Assembly (NCBI GenBank): GCA_905250025.1
Contig: CAJNOJ010000311.1
Span: 1 to 64,000, forward strand
DNA from: Adineta ricciae
Lineage: Eukaryota; Rotifera; Eurotatoria; Adinetida; Adinetidae
Length of the DNA: 64,000 nt
Reading direction: 5' to 3'
Shown one piece after another: positions 1-13,977 of this stretch (the stretch's first letter is position 1; every line of letters begins with the position of its first letter). The notes beneath the pieces are model-generated. The model was not told the DNA's origin. It searched no databases and saw only the letters and a program-made list of their open reading frames with translations. Both the position numbers and the translations under genes were made by a program.

Positions 1-859
1 TGGAGTCAACGAGTTTTTTCATTTGTGCACTTAAGTTAGTTGAGGAATGGCGAACGGTACCAAATGTTGACATTTCGTTCAAGGGCAGAAAGACACACCG
101 AACTATCGGTGAGTATTTACCAGAAAACATCGGGTAAAGTGAAACGAGCCTAGAAAAGTGAGAATTAGAAAACGATCTGTCCTTAGTTGTTGTTGAAAAG
201 GAAGAGAATTTCCGTGTTGATCAGTGAACGAAGACGATAAATTGCAGCAACCTTACTAACTTGATATCTTTTGTCTGAGTTGAAACATTTGTACAGGTAT
301 AGAAGAGATATTTAATGAGTCTGAGTGAATTTAACGGCAAATGTGCAATTCATTTCTGTCCATGGTTTATCTATGTGTTTCGCTCGATTGTATGTGTAGA
401 GAAACGATTTCCAATAGATGTCTCTGTTAACTGTATTGGAGCTCGAGAATAAGAGATTTCAGTTGAACAGGTAATACAAATTGACTTGTTCACTTGACTT
501 TGATGATCTGTACGATAACTGATTAATGCATTTAACATCGCGCGCTGTCATAGATATCATTCTCAAGATTGCGTCTGTTTGCAATACTCGAGTGGAACAG
601 GTTTTTGCGTTCAACGAAGCTGTTCTCTTAACTTCTATCGAATGAATAGGACACACTTGGAATCTTTTCGTGTTTGATTTATTGCTTCAATGAAATTTTT
701 CATATGTAACAAATCACATCATCCTTCTCCACCAAGCCTCCGTGCATATGTTAGTCTCCAATCTATGTCAGTTTATATATTCTATTTTTTGCAAATCTTC
801 TGATCATCTAGTGGTTCAACAAAAGATAGTTCATTATCGATAAAACAAGACTTCATTGT
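1..859. other. No gene recognised
   Basis: I see no convincing coding sequence, RNA gene or repeat here. The only open frames are short, have no recognisable motif and show no consistent splice structure. The right-hand part probably holds the 3' flank of the CDC123-like gene, which is transcribed toward it. Confidence 0.4.
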
Positions 860-2201
860 TCAAACACTATCGTCGTTTTTTATCCATTGTCGAATGGAGT
901 TGGGTAGCATACTCCATGAGCCGGGCCGAGCCTTTTCTGTTATGCGAAACAGTGTTTTTGTCTTGTTGTCAGAAGATTCACCCTGTAGTAGCTGCTTCTC
1001 GTGTTGCCAACTGAAGAGAGCTCCGTCAGTTGTTTCCATGAATGGATTCAGTTCAATCACCCACACTTTCATCGAACGGACATCATTAGCATCAGCATCA
1101 TCATCATCTACTAGTTCAATTAGAAGAATAGACAATAGTCATGCGGTAATCGAAAAAGTCAACTCACCACCTCTAGCCAATGCAAAATCGATGATATAAT
1201 CTTGTGATTGATATGTCTTTAGTTTAGTTGCCACAGTTTCATTGAAAAACACTTTAATTTTATCAAGGATCTCATCTTTCCATTGATGAAGACGTGAAGA
1301 ATAGATGAGATAGTTGTACTGTGATAAACAAGTTAAGCGTTGTTGATAAACAAAACCCCTGAATTCCATGTCGACGTCAATGGGTTTGAATGGTCGAAGA
1401 ATAATATTTTCTTTGAACAAGTCGTCTGATGGATTCTGTGCTTCCGTCGCTAATAACATGTCTTGATAGATACGTTCACTGATCATAAATGTGGAAAGAA
1501 CATCTGCAGCGCACGTCATTCGCAATGCAAGGAATGCGGCAGTTAGAAGTGCCGCGATACGAGAGTTTTCTTGAGATGGGTCAGAGAATTTTTCTAATTC
1601 ATTTTTGTAGATTTGAAGGAAACCTTTTTTGAATATGCAAGCATCTTTGGCGCTTCGTGATGACGTTTTAGCAAAGAAACCATTTTGACTCGAAAAATGC
1701 TGATCAATAGTGGTTTGTAGACGATCTCTTATTTGTTCATACCACAAATTTTCTTCTTCGTCATCATTAAGACATGACTCCATTCGATTGCGAATCTCAT
1801 CAAATAGTTGATGTTCATGCAATTTTTGAAAATGTCGCTCAAATATTCGAATAAAATGTTTTGCATCGGAGTATGTGATTGGAAAATATACAGTTGGAAA
1901 TGTTTCTAAATATGTGACTCAAATAAAGAATCGCATTTGTCTAAATTACCGTTGACAAGTAACTTTTGCCATTCCTCTATGTTCGCTTCTAAAGCTGCCT
2001 TTTGATAAGAACTGATTTGATCTTTTGTGATGAAACCTAATTGGATTGATGATAAGAATAGGATTCTTGGTAAATAAGTGAAAACATTAAACAAGTCAAG
2101 AACTATTTACCTGCTAATTTTGGATCACTAAAGTCTTTTGTTCTATCTTTACTCGGTTTCAATTTCACATTTGCTAATTGTTCAGCAAATGAACTATTCA
2201 T
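860..2201 (-). CDS. CDC123/D123-like ATP-grasp family protein
   Basis: Four exons (2201-2111, 2036-1950, 1905-1168, 1110-860) join in phase to 388 residues. The D123 family, whose founder CDC123 helps assemble translation initiation factor eIF2, is suggested by several segments. These are TFPTVYFPIT near the start, FFAKTSSRSAKDA in the middle, FRGFVYQQRLTCLSQYNY, and a C-terminal VWVIELNPFMETTDGALFSW. The last matches the family pattern of an acidic, Asn-Pro-Phe-containing nucleotide-binding segment followed by LFSW. The N-terminus (SFAEQLANVKLKP) is not typical of CDC123, so this is a divergent relative rather than a clear orthologue. The ATG lies 20 bases after a TATTTTCAG acceptor-like site, which could be a 5' UTR intron end or a trans-splice acceptor. 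Its partner is unknown. Confidence 0.68.
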
Positions 2202-2937
2202 ATTCGCTTTGTAGATCTGAAAATACATCGTCACATCGTGTATAGATATCACAAGCACACGCTAAGGGTAATGAGAATTTTATACGAATTTGCAATGTAT
2301 ACATGACTTTTCAGTAGCTCGACAAAGCACACATTGTAACATGCACGAAAACATAAGAGCATGTTTCTGACAACAACCATCAGTGCGACGTATTTACAGA
2401 CTAATTTTGTAATTTCACATGTAGGATAAAGGATTGTTTTCTGTTGCAATTGCAACAGCATATCTGCCACCTTCGATATGACAGAATGATGAATCATTCA
2501 ACCTTATGAATGGCCTTGCCATTAAACCACTCAGAATATTGCTATAAGATATCTAGGTAAAGTAAATAGCACAGTAATACAGCATGGAATGCAAACTTGA
2601 AAAAACATATAACAGGATAGCAATCCATTTTAGTTGCTTTTGATAATCATTCCCGACAGAAGATGTCACGACAAAAGCAGTAACGTCAAACTTGAATTCA
2701 ATTATTCTTAGGATACGCCATTCGTGACACTCTCGTTCTTGAGTAGTTGAATGAATAATTGATTCAAGTTTCAAGTTATACATGTGTGATACATCACGGT
2801 ATTGTTTTCGTTTATATCGTCATCTGACTTTGACATCAAATTCAATAGAGTCTTTTTCGAAAATAAATCATATATTTGTTTTATTTTATTCAACGGAAAA
2901 AAATTGAAAACAATAACAAAATATATGAGACAAGTAT
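2202..2937. other. Intergenic, between two minus-strand genes
   Basis: No coding sequence supported. Short open frames on the minus strand have no recognisable motif and no start or splice context. The stretch separates the NOA1 3' end from the CDC123-like 5' end. Confidence 0.4.
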
Positions 2938-5621
2938 TTATGTGCGTTTTGCTCGTCGTCGATGCTTAGTTTGTTCCCCTTTCCATAGTTTTTCATTTAT
3001 GATCATTTCAAGTTCATTCGATTGCTTTCGATCGTCATCATCAGCATCACATTCGTTTTGATCTTCTACGTAAGAATGTTTACTGAAGAATGGTGTTTGT
3101 TCTATGTGTGAACCACGTAAATGAAATAAATTCCTAAGTATCGCTGGTTGTCGAAGATGTATACCAAGACCATCTGGTGTCATTACATCAAATATGACAT
3201 ATTGACCACGACTACATTGAACACTCGCCCATCCTAAATATTGCATTGTCTCGGAAGGTCTCGTTGCAATATTGATGAAAGAATATTTACCTGCGGATGA
3301 TAGGACGATATCTCCAGCTGCTTCTTCTTCTCCAATTCCAAGAATTTCAATGGTTGGTCCACGAAGTTGAGGTGGATCTTGAAGTCGACCATTGATACGA
3401 TTTTGAGGAACCTTTTCAAAATAAAATTATGCTTTTCCTTTGGATCTAATCATAGAGTGAATTGCTTACACCAAGTTGATTGTTTTCCAATGCTTTTTCA
3501 TAAAAGTGCTCCGCATCTTTTGTTTCAATCACATTTATTGGTAGCCGAGATGTTGTCATTAGAGAAAGACTTGCTCGAGCGTTTTCGCTTATCTGAAAAC
3601 AATGAATATTCAATTCATGGTAAACCAAGATTAGTAAACGAACATGTTTAACGTCAATTCTTGCGATTCCCCCAATTAATATTGTTTGACCAACGTTTAA
3701 TAAAATATTCACTGGACGAATAACTGTTGATTGATGATCGAAAAATGCTAATTCTTCTCGACTACTACATTTATTTGAGATCTTCAACAGACAAAATATA
3801 AAAAGCAATTAAAATGGTAATGTACACGTTAAATTACTCATTACCTGTTCAGATAGAATTACACCGGGTGTATCATAAAGCCATTTTTCATTTTTGTATG
3901 ACTCAGGAGTGAACGCACGCATTTTCTTTTGTCGATAATTGATATAATTATGTTCACGTGAGAGAAATGAACGATCTTCATCAAACGAATCTCTTCCAGA
4001 CGAATACGTATACGATGCTCCACTTTTTGGCAGATTCATTTCAGACTCAAATCGACGACGCCATTTCACCGTTGATTCGATATTTCCTAGAGACGCCTTT
4101 CCCCCGTTGCATCAATCTTGTTCTTCAGTTCGTTGCAAAACTTACCGACAACTGTTGTTTCATTTTCAATGGACTCCGTTTTAGTATCATCTAACATTCT
4201 TTCGTTTTCTTCGCGTTCTTTCAAACGTTCTGCACGCATGAACTGATTTTTCCCCGTTCGTAATTGAATTGGAAATCGAAGTACATTCATTGTCGTTCCT
4301 GAGTAAAAGCGAGAAGATTTTCAAACATTCTTTTCGATTCGTTTCTTACCAGGAAGATTCGATATGGTGGCACGTTGAACGCAATCAAGTGCATGAATAT
4401 GACACAGATCTGAATCAATTAAACTATTGAATAAACTGCTCTTGCCCGTATTAGTTCCACCAAGTAGATAAACACCACCTGGTCGAAATAGACGCTCGAT
4501 ATTTTTCGAAAGCAAAGAACATTGGAAAACGAACCATGTTGTGACCAATAACGAAAAACTTTTGAAATCAGTTCTTCAACTCCATAGCCCGTTCGGGCGC
4601 TGATTAAACCATAATATTTGACTAAGTGCTTTCCCAAACCACGTTTTGTACACTCAGTTTCCAAACATTTTCGTACATCGGATAGATATGATTCGCTGTC
4701 TATGATAAAATAATACAAAGAAAATCTACAGAAAAGTTCTAAAATAAACATACCTTTTGGCAAAAGATCAACTTTATTGCCGAGAACAAATACAATATTC
4801 GATGAAGACTTTGTCCGCTCAGATGTTTGGTCGACAAGATGTGCCCATGATTGGCTAATTGAATTTGGTATATCAAGAAGATCGACAATTAAGATAATCA
4901 ACGCACGTTTTCGTTTGATTTCTGTCAGAATATCTCTATAGACTTGTTCATCAACTTCACAATGTGAAATTTCATTTGTATATTTATAGAGAAAACATCG
5001 CTGGCATTGACTTGTTCGCTTTTGTAAGTTACTTGAAAGGTGATGCTTGAAGATTTCTACTGGCATGAAGCCTCTGAAATATGTTTCATGAACATTCAAT
5101 ACTCAATATATCAGATCGATTTCTTACGCTTTCGTTCGATCAGAACATTGAAGCTGTGCCCCACAACCAAAACAACGAGCTGTTTCATGACTGGGTACAG
5201 TTTTGTCTTCTGTACCTAAATCCATTTCGAATTGATTCTCAACTGATGGAAAAGCAACAACTGGAGGATGAGGTAAATCTTTTTCATCTTCATTTATCGA
5301 TAACATCAGATCATCTTTTTCTATTTGTGAAAAGAGACTTTCAGCTCGACCCGTCGTTCGAGAATGTTGTCGGACAAGATACTTTTGATTGTCTGATAAT
5401 TGTCCGCCGAAACGAACAGCATAGGATGGATCTTTAGATAGAATTTGTCGAACTACAGGTGACAGATGATCTAAAGAAACGGGTTTAGTTTCTGTAATGA
5501 TGTGTTTGCCGTCAGAGACTGATGATTGAACGGCTGTTCGACGAGCAGATCGAAAACGACGAGCATTGAATCCCGACGAAATCGAGCGTTGTACAAAGGA
5601 TATTCTACGATAATTGAACAT
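2938..5621 (-). CDS. NOA1: Mitochondrial NOA1/YqeH-type circularly permuted GTPase
   Basis: Ten exons (5621-5128, 5073-4754, 4699-4535, 4478-4350, 4298-4146, 4086-3845, 3781-3653, 3592-3470, 3411-3291, 3233-2938) sum to 2,172 bases, giving 723 residues. NOA1 binds GTP and supports mitochondrial ribosome assembly and translation. The N-terminus is rich in Arg and Ser, as expected for mitochondrial import. A zinc-binding pair follows (RCFGCGAQLQC, then CQRCF). The GTPase motifs come in permuted order: NKVDLLPKG (G4) and SARTGYG (G5) precede GGTNTGKSSLFN (P-loop, G1) and LPGTTMNVLRFP (G3 side). This order is the hallmark of the YqeH/NOA1 class. A C-terminal domain follows, ending in a basic HRRRAKR tail. 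It faces GAPDH head to head across about 395 bases. Confidence 0.93.
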
Positions 5622-7444
<1,823 letters not shown>

Positions 7445-7854
7445 ATTTGACCGGTGGATATTCAAAATGATCATCGAGATGAATTAACTAGTTTTATCGA
7501 AATTATCTTTTTTTTCTCTTTCGTACTTTTAGTCAACCTTTAAACTTAGTAGCAAAAAGAATAAAACCTTTTATATTATTATCAAATACCCTCGTATTTC
7601 TAGATCTTTCATTCATTCACCTGTGAGAAGAAATAAAGAAAAATCAGTTTATGTATCTTTTTCTTCGAAAAAAATAAATTTAGATGTACGTTTATTTTGC
7701 ATGATTGAATTCTACCAATAATATTTACATCGAAAAGTTCGAAGTCTGAATTCCATTTTGAAATCGAAAGCCATCAAGCATGAATATCATTTCTAGTGCA
7801 ATCGTTTTGCATATGTTTATTTGAACAAGAATACAAGAAAGGGAATTTTATTAA
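7445..7854 (+). other. GAPDH 3' UTR and convergent intergenic
   Basis: An AATAAA polyadenylation signal lies near 7560 about 115 bases after the GAPDH stop, and a second AATAAA is near 7672. The rest separates GAPDH from the convergent minus-strand gene ending at 7855. No other gene is seen. Confidence 0.6.
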
Positions 7855-8295
7855 CTAAATACTACATGGACTGGAACATCGCCAACAGCCGTTACAATCG
7901 TCGTCCAATTGACATGTCATTTTACCGGCAGATGTTTTAGTATAGCACCATTCAGGACCGGTCAGAGAAGGAAGTGCGCCTGCACAACCTGCCCAGCAGT
8001 AACCTTTATGACAACCGAACCAGTCAGTGCAAGTGGTGGCACCATAAGGATTTTGTAAAGGAATATATTTTTTGTTTGCATGGATTATGGAAGTTATTTG
8101 TTCCGCTGTTTGATTGTTTAGATTATATATGGTATCGTTGATCAACTGTCGAAGTCGTTTTTCAGTTGTATCAACAAAAGTATTTCCACGTTGTTCTATC
8201 TCGTCTAATAATTCATAAGTTCGGCGATTTATATTTTCAATAAACAGATAAACAAGAATGCTTATAGACAATATCGATAGGCTCGTTTTCAGCAT
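7855..8295 (-). CDS. Small Cys-rich protein with N-terminal membrane anchor
   Basis: A single-exon frame of 146 residues. Residues 5-20 are hydrophobic (uncleaved anchor or signal peptide). A polar, probably helical stalk follows to about residue 80. The C-terminal 60 residues carry ten Cys in a compact pattern (GCHKGYCWAGCAG, PEWCYTK, DDDCNGCWRCSSPC), which suggests an extracellular disulfide-bonded knot. I do not recognise the family with confidence. Its role could be secreted defence, matrix or receptor function, but nothing here decides it. It converges with GAPDH. Confidence 0.62.
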   Translation of the reverse strand: MLKTSLSILSISILVYLFIENINRRTYELLDEIEQRGNTFVDTTEKRLRQLINDTIYNLNNQTAEQITSIIHANKKYIPLQNPYGATTCTDWFGCHKGYCWAGCAGALPSLTGPEWCYTKTSAGKMTCQLDDDCNGCWRCSSPCSI

Positions 8296-8989
8296 TGATC
8301 AACATGTAATGAACAAACGAATGGATCAAAAGCACACGCCCTATTCCTTCTATTTAAACGCACTTATAGTGCAGTGCATCCGTTTATTGGTTTACTCATT
8401 CGCCTGTGATGATGTCATCAATAAATTGACTTTGTGATAACGCGTACGAAAAGGAAAGGTGTATCGTTGATAAACTACGTTCGTTTGTTATTCAAATCCA
8501 ATTAGTCATGGGATAAATGTTTACCATAAGAAAAAGAGAAGAAACATAATTTTTTTGTACTTACGTCTTTGAAGCCTTATGTGAGAGATTTGAAAATTAT
8601 AGTACAACATGAGATTGGAGTTATGGTCTATGATGTCAAATTAGCTTCCTTATTGTGACTTAGAGAAAAAAAACGCCTGTGACTGATGTGCTCATCTTTA
8701 TTGCAAATGAATACGTTTGAAATGACATCTTCTTTAACTGATTTATTAATATCTCCCTCCAGGAAGCTAATTAGAGATCTTAGTAGATGACTTTTACATA
8801 TCAACAAGAGTTTCCATCAAATTATCGAAGTTTCTATTACTCTGAGCTTATCAACAAGTATTTGTATTTTTAAAATACTTGTCATTAATGTCATCTATAC
8901 GAATAGAATTGACTAGAAAGTCGTAGAAAATTTCGAGTTCGATTCGTTGAGATGAAAAAGATTGTATTGAAATCAAACATCTTTTTCGA
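8296..8989. other. Intergenic, nothing recognised
   Basis: AT-rich sequence without a supported gene. The left part holds the promoter of the small Cys-rich gene. Confidence 0.4.
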
Positions 8990-9640
8990 GATATCCACTC
9001 TTTTCTTCCGTATCAATTGATCTTTCTTCTATCTGCTTTAGCAGATCTTCAATATATGGTGATTGAAAATGATCGACATTTGCCTCAACATGTTTTCCCT
9101 TGTATGACACTAATTCAGCCGTCATTTATAACAAATGGTCTGTTACTTCACACAGCGAACATGTCTGATCTGCCGATCTCAGTTCAAGGTTTGTTCAAAC
9201 AAATCATCCAGTACTTGCAAGTCTTCTGGTTCCTCTTTTCGTTCTTTTTAAGCCAATAGTCACTTGAACATGTTTCTAGTGGTTAGGACGAGTCAATCTG
9301 TAGTCTGCATTATGATGATACTGTGTTTGTTAGAATCATTGGCTGATTTAAACGCAAAATAAGAGAAGAAAATTGAAGTTTATAACTCTCAACCCAACAT
9401 TGTTGCATCAAATCTGCGTCGACTTCAAGTTGAAGTAATAGGAACAGATTGTTGGGGAGCGATACTTCATCATATTCGGTGACGGGTATTGAAAAGAACT
9501 TGAAATTGATCAAGTGAAACTAAGATGGATTTCACCGTGTTTAAGGTTCTCTCCTTGTTCAGTAATTCAATAGTTCTCATTTCCATTCTTCCCTTCTTGC
9601 TCTTGAAGACGTCTCTTACCGATAGTTGATAAAAAAAAAC
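8990..9640 (-). pseudogene. Decayed coding remnant beside opsin copy A
   Basis: Read on the minus strand, short stretches look like protein (HVEANVDHFQSPYIEDLLKQ; GKRRLQEQE) but are separated by stops and frame changes. No start or splice pattern links them. The HVEANVDHF stretch is similar at DNA level to a piece at 13860-13935, beside opsin copy B. Both may be debris of one gene once next to the opsin. The family is unknown. Confidence 0.3.
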
Positions 9641-9871
9641 AGATGTCAAAGATCCAAACCAAGAACCGTGGAAATCATTGTAAAGGCTGTTCGTTTGTTT
9701 CGTTCGTAGTGAGAAAACCAGGAATATAATTATTTAGTTATTCACTGAAATCGGATATCTATGATGTTAACGCATTATTCGGTCTCTATTTATGACCGAT
9801 CGATGACTCAAAGATCATATCAACAACTATGCTTCCTGATAATTTAATCCATTTGACAAAGGAAAATCAGC

Positions 9872-11400
9872 ATTTTTGGAAATAGCAAATTCAATGAAAA
9901 TCTTTCTCTGATGTTCTCTCAGAGCAACTTTATATAAAAGTACCTATTTCGTTTCACTTTGACAAATCCGCTCATCTCAAGACGAGAGTTACTTAATTTC
10001 ATTGATCTAAATCTCGTTCCAGTCATCATGAACTATTATATATAAATCTTTTCTACGTCAAAATAACCATGAATCAGGAGAAGACGCACCGACATCACTT
10101 GCACTACTAACAAAACAGGACACTTTCACGATATCATCGTTCCATCTCACTCATCGGAACAGTTCGACAACAAAGCAGAGCACATGTGTTTCACAAAACT
10201 CTTTTTATTTCAAACACAAACAAAAGTAAACGATTACAAAGCAATGATGTTCTTCTTCAGTCGACAGTACGAACACGAACAAACTTTGCACAGTAAGATC
10301 GTTGCCAATTGGCTCTTCTTGGTCGTGGCGATGTAAATAAATGGATTGAGAATCATAGAAATCTTGGCTATGAATGCACATATAGTCATAGTGATCGAAT
10401 GTTGACTAATCAGATCGATATCAAAGAGATAGATGAGTGCAATGATAGCATAGGGTGTCCAGCTAAGCACATATTCGCTAATAAGAAATGTTGTTGCTAA
10501 TGCGAAACGACGATCGGCTCTTAATCGATTTAGTCGTGATAATCGATGATAGGATTGAATGATATCAAGTGTTCGACGTGGAATCAATCGTGGATGTCCG
10601 CTTAGAGAGTTCATCGAGCGAATACGATCAGATTTCTCTGTAATCGTTGAACTACTTCGAGTCGATGTCGTAGTGTTCGTTGTTGATCGGCGTGGGTGAT
10701 CTGTTAGACGCGCGTTTGACTGACTTACTCGTGTTTCGCCACGAATCAAACGTCGAATAACGCAATAAACATAAATATTCACGACCAGTAGAATTAACAA
10801 CGGAATGAAATAAACAAAAGCGAACGTTAAAACGAAATAAACACGAGACTTTGTCGATCGATCGAACCAATTCAGTCCACAATGAAAACCAACACCTTCG
10901 GGCACATATTCATTCCAATGAAACAATGGTGGCACGGCAAACAAAAGTCCGCAGAACCAACAAGTGATCACTGTCAAACACGAATGTTGTTCGAAATATC
11001 GTTGTCGAATATTCGTGTGAATGACTGATGAGTAGCGAATAAGAGAAATCATCATGAGCATAAACATGTTGACACAACCATTGAGATAATTAACGAAACC
11101 TTCGAAGAGACAATAGAATTCTGAACACCAACGATAACAGTAGAAACACTGGAAAAAGATCGATGGCGAAATGACAACAAGAACAGAAATTGAGGAGATA
11201 ATCATGGAAATGATCAATGAATAATGTCGAGATCGGACATTTCGATGATAGGATGACCAATGAAGAAAGCGAAAGTTGAAAAAGATGGCAAATATCGACA
11301 CTAATACGATGACTAGTGCACAGATTCGACCCAATAGACATTCTGTGGGTTTTATTTCGTGAAACAGAGTACCAACACATAACGTTAGGTTCGAATTCAT
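9872..11400. repeat. Direct duplication, copy A (opsin block)
   Basis: About 1.5 kb is repeated at 13978-15506 with a constant offset of 4,106 bases. It contains the whole opsin coding region and about 360 bases of 3' flank. I see no difference over the first 1.29 kb. The few substitutions lie in the 5'-most 230 bases of the gene. Confidence 0.9.
10234..11400 (-). CDS. Opsin-type class A GPCR, copy A
   Basis: A single-exon seven-TM receptor of 388 residues. Opsin identity rests on a Lys at 346 in AKISMILNPFIY, matching the retinal-linking Lys of opsins (A-K, five residues, N-P). TM3 reads C-x-x-E-G-F with E100 in the spacing of the bovine E113 counterion. The second extracellular loop has PEG (E168, like E181) and the disulfide Cys (C97/C174). 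TM6 has SWTPYA. The acidic residue of the (D/E)RY motif is replaced by Ile (IRY, 121-123). An N-glycosylation site lies at the N-terminus (NLT). The frame stays open 45 codons upstream, but the ATG aligned with copy B is the likelier start. Expected role: light-sensing membrane receptor; its G protein is unknown. Confidence 0.87.
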   Translation of the reverse strand: MNSNLTLCVGTLFHEIKPTECLLGRICALVIVLVSIFAIFFNFRFLHWSSYHRNVRSRHYSLIISMIISSISVLVVISPSIFFQCFYCYRWCSEFYCLFEGFVNYLNGCVNMFMLMMISLIRYSSVIHTNIRQRYFEQHSCLTVITCWFCGLLFAVPPLFHWNEYVPEGVGFHCGLNWFDRSTKSRVYFVLTFAFVYFIPLLILLVVNIYVYCVIRRLIRGETRVSQSNARLTDHPRRSTTNTTTSTRSSSTITEKSDRIRSMNSLSGHPRLIPRRTLDIIQSYHRLSRLNRLRADRRFALATTFLISEYVLSWTPYAIIALIYLFDIDLISQHSITMTICAFIAKISMILNPFIYIATTKKSQLATILLCKVCSCSYCRLKKNIIAL

Positions 11401-12479
11401 CTTGTCGGCATTGATGTTGAATATGAAAAGAGTAAATATATCGACTACATATGAATAATATAGGGTGAGAGAAAAAATAGAGAACTGGTGCGTATATCTA
11501 TGGTGCATAAAGGAAGGAGAGTGAATGAGAGACACGTCTTTGTCGATAGATTTCCTTCCGCCATTTTTTTTTTGTACTTAGACATATCTTCTCTCTATAG
11601 CTCATCCGATTGGAGTTTTGCGAATGTATTGTAATTAGAAAAGTATTACTGGCTTTTTAAAGAATTATCTATGATGCATTCGACGGAGAAAAAGAAGCTG
11701 ACGCTGAGACAGCTGATGATAATTAAAGATCTTCTTATTTAGAAATATAGCGATATATGTTGAATGGAATGAACATGAGAAAAAACATTTTATTGTGTTA
11801 ATATTGTTCGTTTCATTTGAAAAAAAATCTCATACGAAACTTTGTGTTGTCAGTATAGTAGATCCTCGATATCGACACAATGATATGTTGCCATTAAAAG
11901 AATGATGATCTCGAACGTCTATGCAATAAGAACATATCACTCGCATCCTTTGTCGAAGAATTTCTGTTTGAAAGCATTCTCTTCCTAGCTAGTTCTTATG
12001 ACCTCATAATGGCAATGGTTTATAGTGTGAGAGTTCAAATGGTTCGATGAAAAAGCTTCGTATGCAAGCAATAGAGAGTAATGTGATATGTTTAGGAAGT
12101 ATAGAAAATGAGCGATGTACATCGTCAATGGTTTTATGATATTTGTAAAAAACGATGGAATAAATATACTAATATATGAAATCTTATTGCAAGAGGACAA
12201 AAGGAGTATAAACTAATGAAACTCTTCCACGTCGAAAGTCAATGATATTTTGCATGTCTTCCTACTGTCATAATAGAGCGCAAGAGTGATAATCCAATCA
12301 CTGTCTTCCATGCTTATAATGTAGCTAATACGATGAGTATACACAATGTAAGTTACTGAAGTAAATCGTTAGAGATAACTCCACAGATGTAATATGGAAT
12401 AAATAAATATGAAGTTAGATTAGCATTAAACTATGAGAAAAGAGGAAGAATAATTTAAAATTTATAAGTCATAGAATAA
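11401..12479. other. Intergenic, nothing recognised
   Basis: Upstream region of opsin copy A. AT-rich, with no supported coding frame or RNA gene. Confidence 0.4.
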
Positions 12480-13977
12480 ATGGATGTATAACCGACCGAT
12501 AATTGCGTTCTACCATATGATTGAGAAATTAATACTAGTTTATTATTCTTGCACAATATATTCACTTGCTTTGTCATCAGAATTAAAAACTGATTGTTGC
12601 TCTTCCAATTTGTCCACCAATTTTCTAATCTTCAGGTTGTTTAATTATAAATCTGCGAGTGCCTTGTCGACCAATTCGTTGATATTGTCAATTTGTACTG
12701 TTTTGTAGGTTCAATTTTTGAATATGTGCTTCTAAGAATGGCTTCCTTCTAGCGTTGCACAGAACTTTTGAATAATTTATCAGTGGTAAAAGTTTGAACC
12801 TTAATCATTCTCACAAGGATTTCGGACGCTGATGAACACTTGTAACGACGACAAATTTTGAGATTTCTTTACCTTGTTAATGCACATTCGCAATATTAAC
12901 GAATAGTTTTGAATTTTCGACCGTTATGTAATCAAATCGGTTCACTGTGCTCTTCACTCCTATCAGATCATCCGGTGTTCAGTTCAGATAGTGCTAAGAT
13001 GAAGAACATTTTCATAAAAGTGATACAGGACCGCTTCACTTGGAATTCATTCTGTAGTTCGAATTTTCAATTCAGTCATTAAATTATCTCTGTTGTAAGT
13101 GAATCCCGATAAACAGCTCGTGAAATATGTAATTCAAAAATATCTTCTGTTGAAAATTCTTTTTATCAAATGGCAGAGAAATCACAATTTATTATACCAG
13201 TATACATTATTACTTGCTCGATATGTATTCATTCGAATCCATTAGTAGTAGCTACTTACAGTGATTCTCTTGAAACTATAAATGACACTCATTCAGCACT
13301 TGTTAACGCATTCTCCAGAGGATGTGATTTTTACTCAGATTCATAAAACAGCATTATATGTTTTCTAACTAGTTCACGAATGTCAATCAATGAAATCAAG
13401 TCATATTTCTTGAGAGCAGATTCGTGCGTTCGTCCCGACGAAACATAAAAACTATTCATGGATATAATTTATATTTATGAACTAAGTCGTATGCATAACG
13501 ATCGCTCGCTTCGATTTTCAAAATATCAATCCAATGCTATTATTTCTATGATATACAAAGTACTACATTGGATTGATTATACGTGATAAATAGAAAAGAC
13601 ATCAACCTGTTCTTTTCATCCATTGGCGATCGATTACTTCTATTAAAATAACTTGGTTGCAATGTACATGTTTATCAGTCACGCACACAATTCATTTCTT
13701 TCTTAAAACGAATCACCATAACAATGTCTTTACCTCGTTGAATCTAGACCTTTAGTTCAGGTTCAACAGGTACGATTGACAAGGTATACTTTAGTAGTTC
13801 CGTCAGATTGTCAACTTTATCACAAATAAGTATCAATTGAGCTTTCTTTTTCTTCATCTCAATAGGTTTTTAACATATAACGGATGATCGTTGAAGATGG
13901 CCCATGTCTGTCTCAACATGTTCTTCCTTCTAAGCACTGTGTTCATCATTTCATCCATCTAATAGAACAAGATCCGT
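12480..13977 (-). pseudogene. Decayed coding remnants between the opsin copies
   Basis: Minus-strand islands read like a charged, probably coiled-coil protein: KKKKAQLILICDKVDNLTEL near 13770-13860, and KIRKLVDKLEEQQ with ELVDKALADL near 12580-12690. Stops and frame changes separate them, and no intact gene can be built. One island (13860-13935) resembles the remnant beside opsin copy A. I do not recognise the parent family. Confidence 0.3.

Noticed and set aside
10309-10500. Plus-strand open frame repeated unchanged at 14415-14606
   Set aside because: It is the antisense shadow of the opsin coding sequence and repeats only because the opsin block is duplicated.
11401-11535. 45-codon N-terminal extension of opsin copy A
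   Set aside because: It has no counterpart in copy B, is not opsin-like, and the shared ATG carries the N-glycosylation site, so it is probably open by chance.
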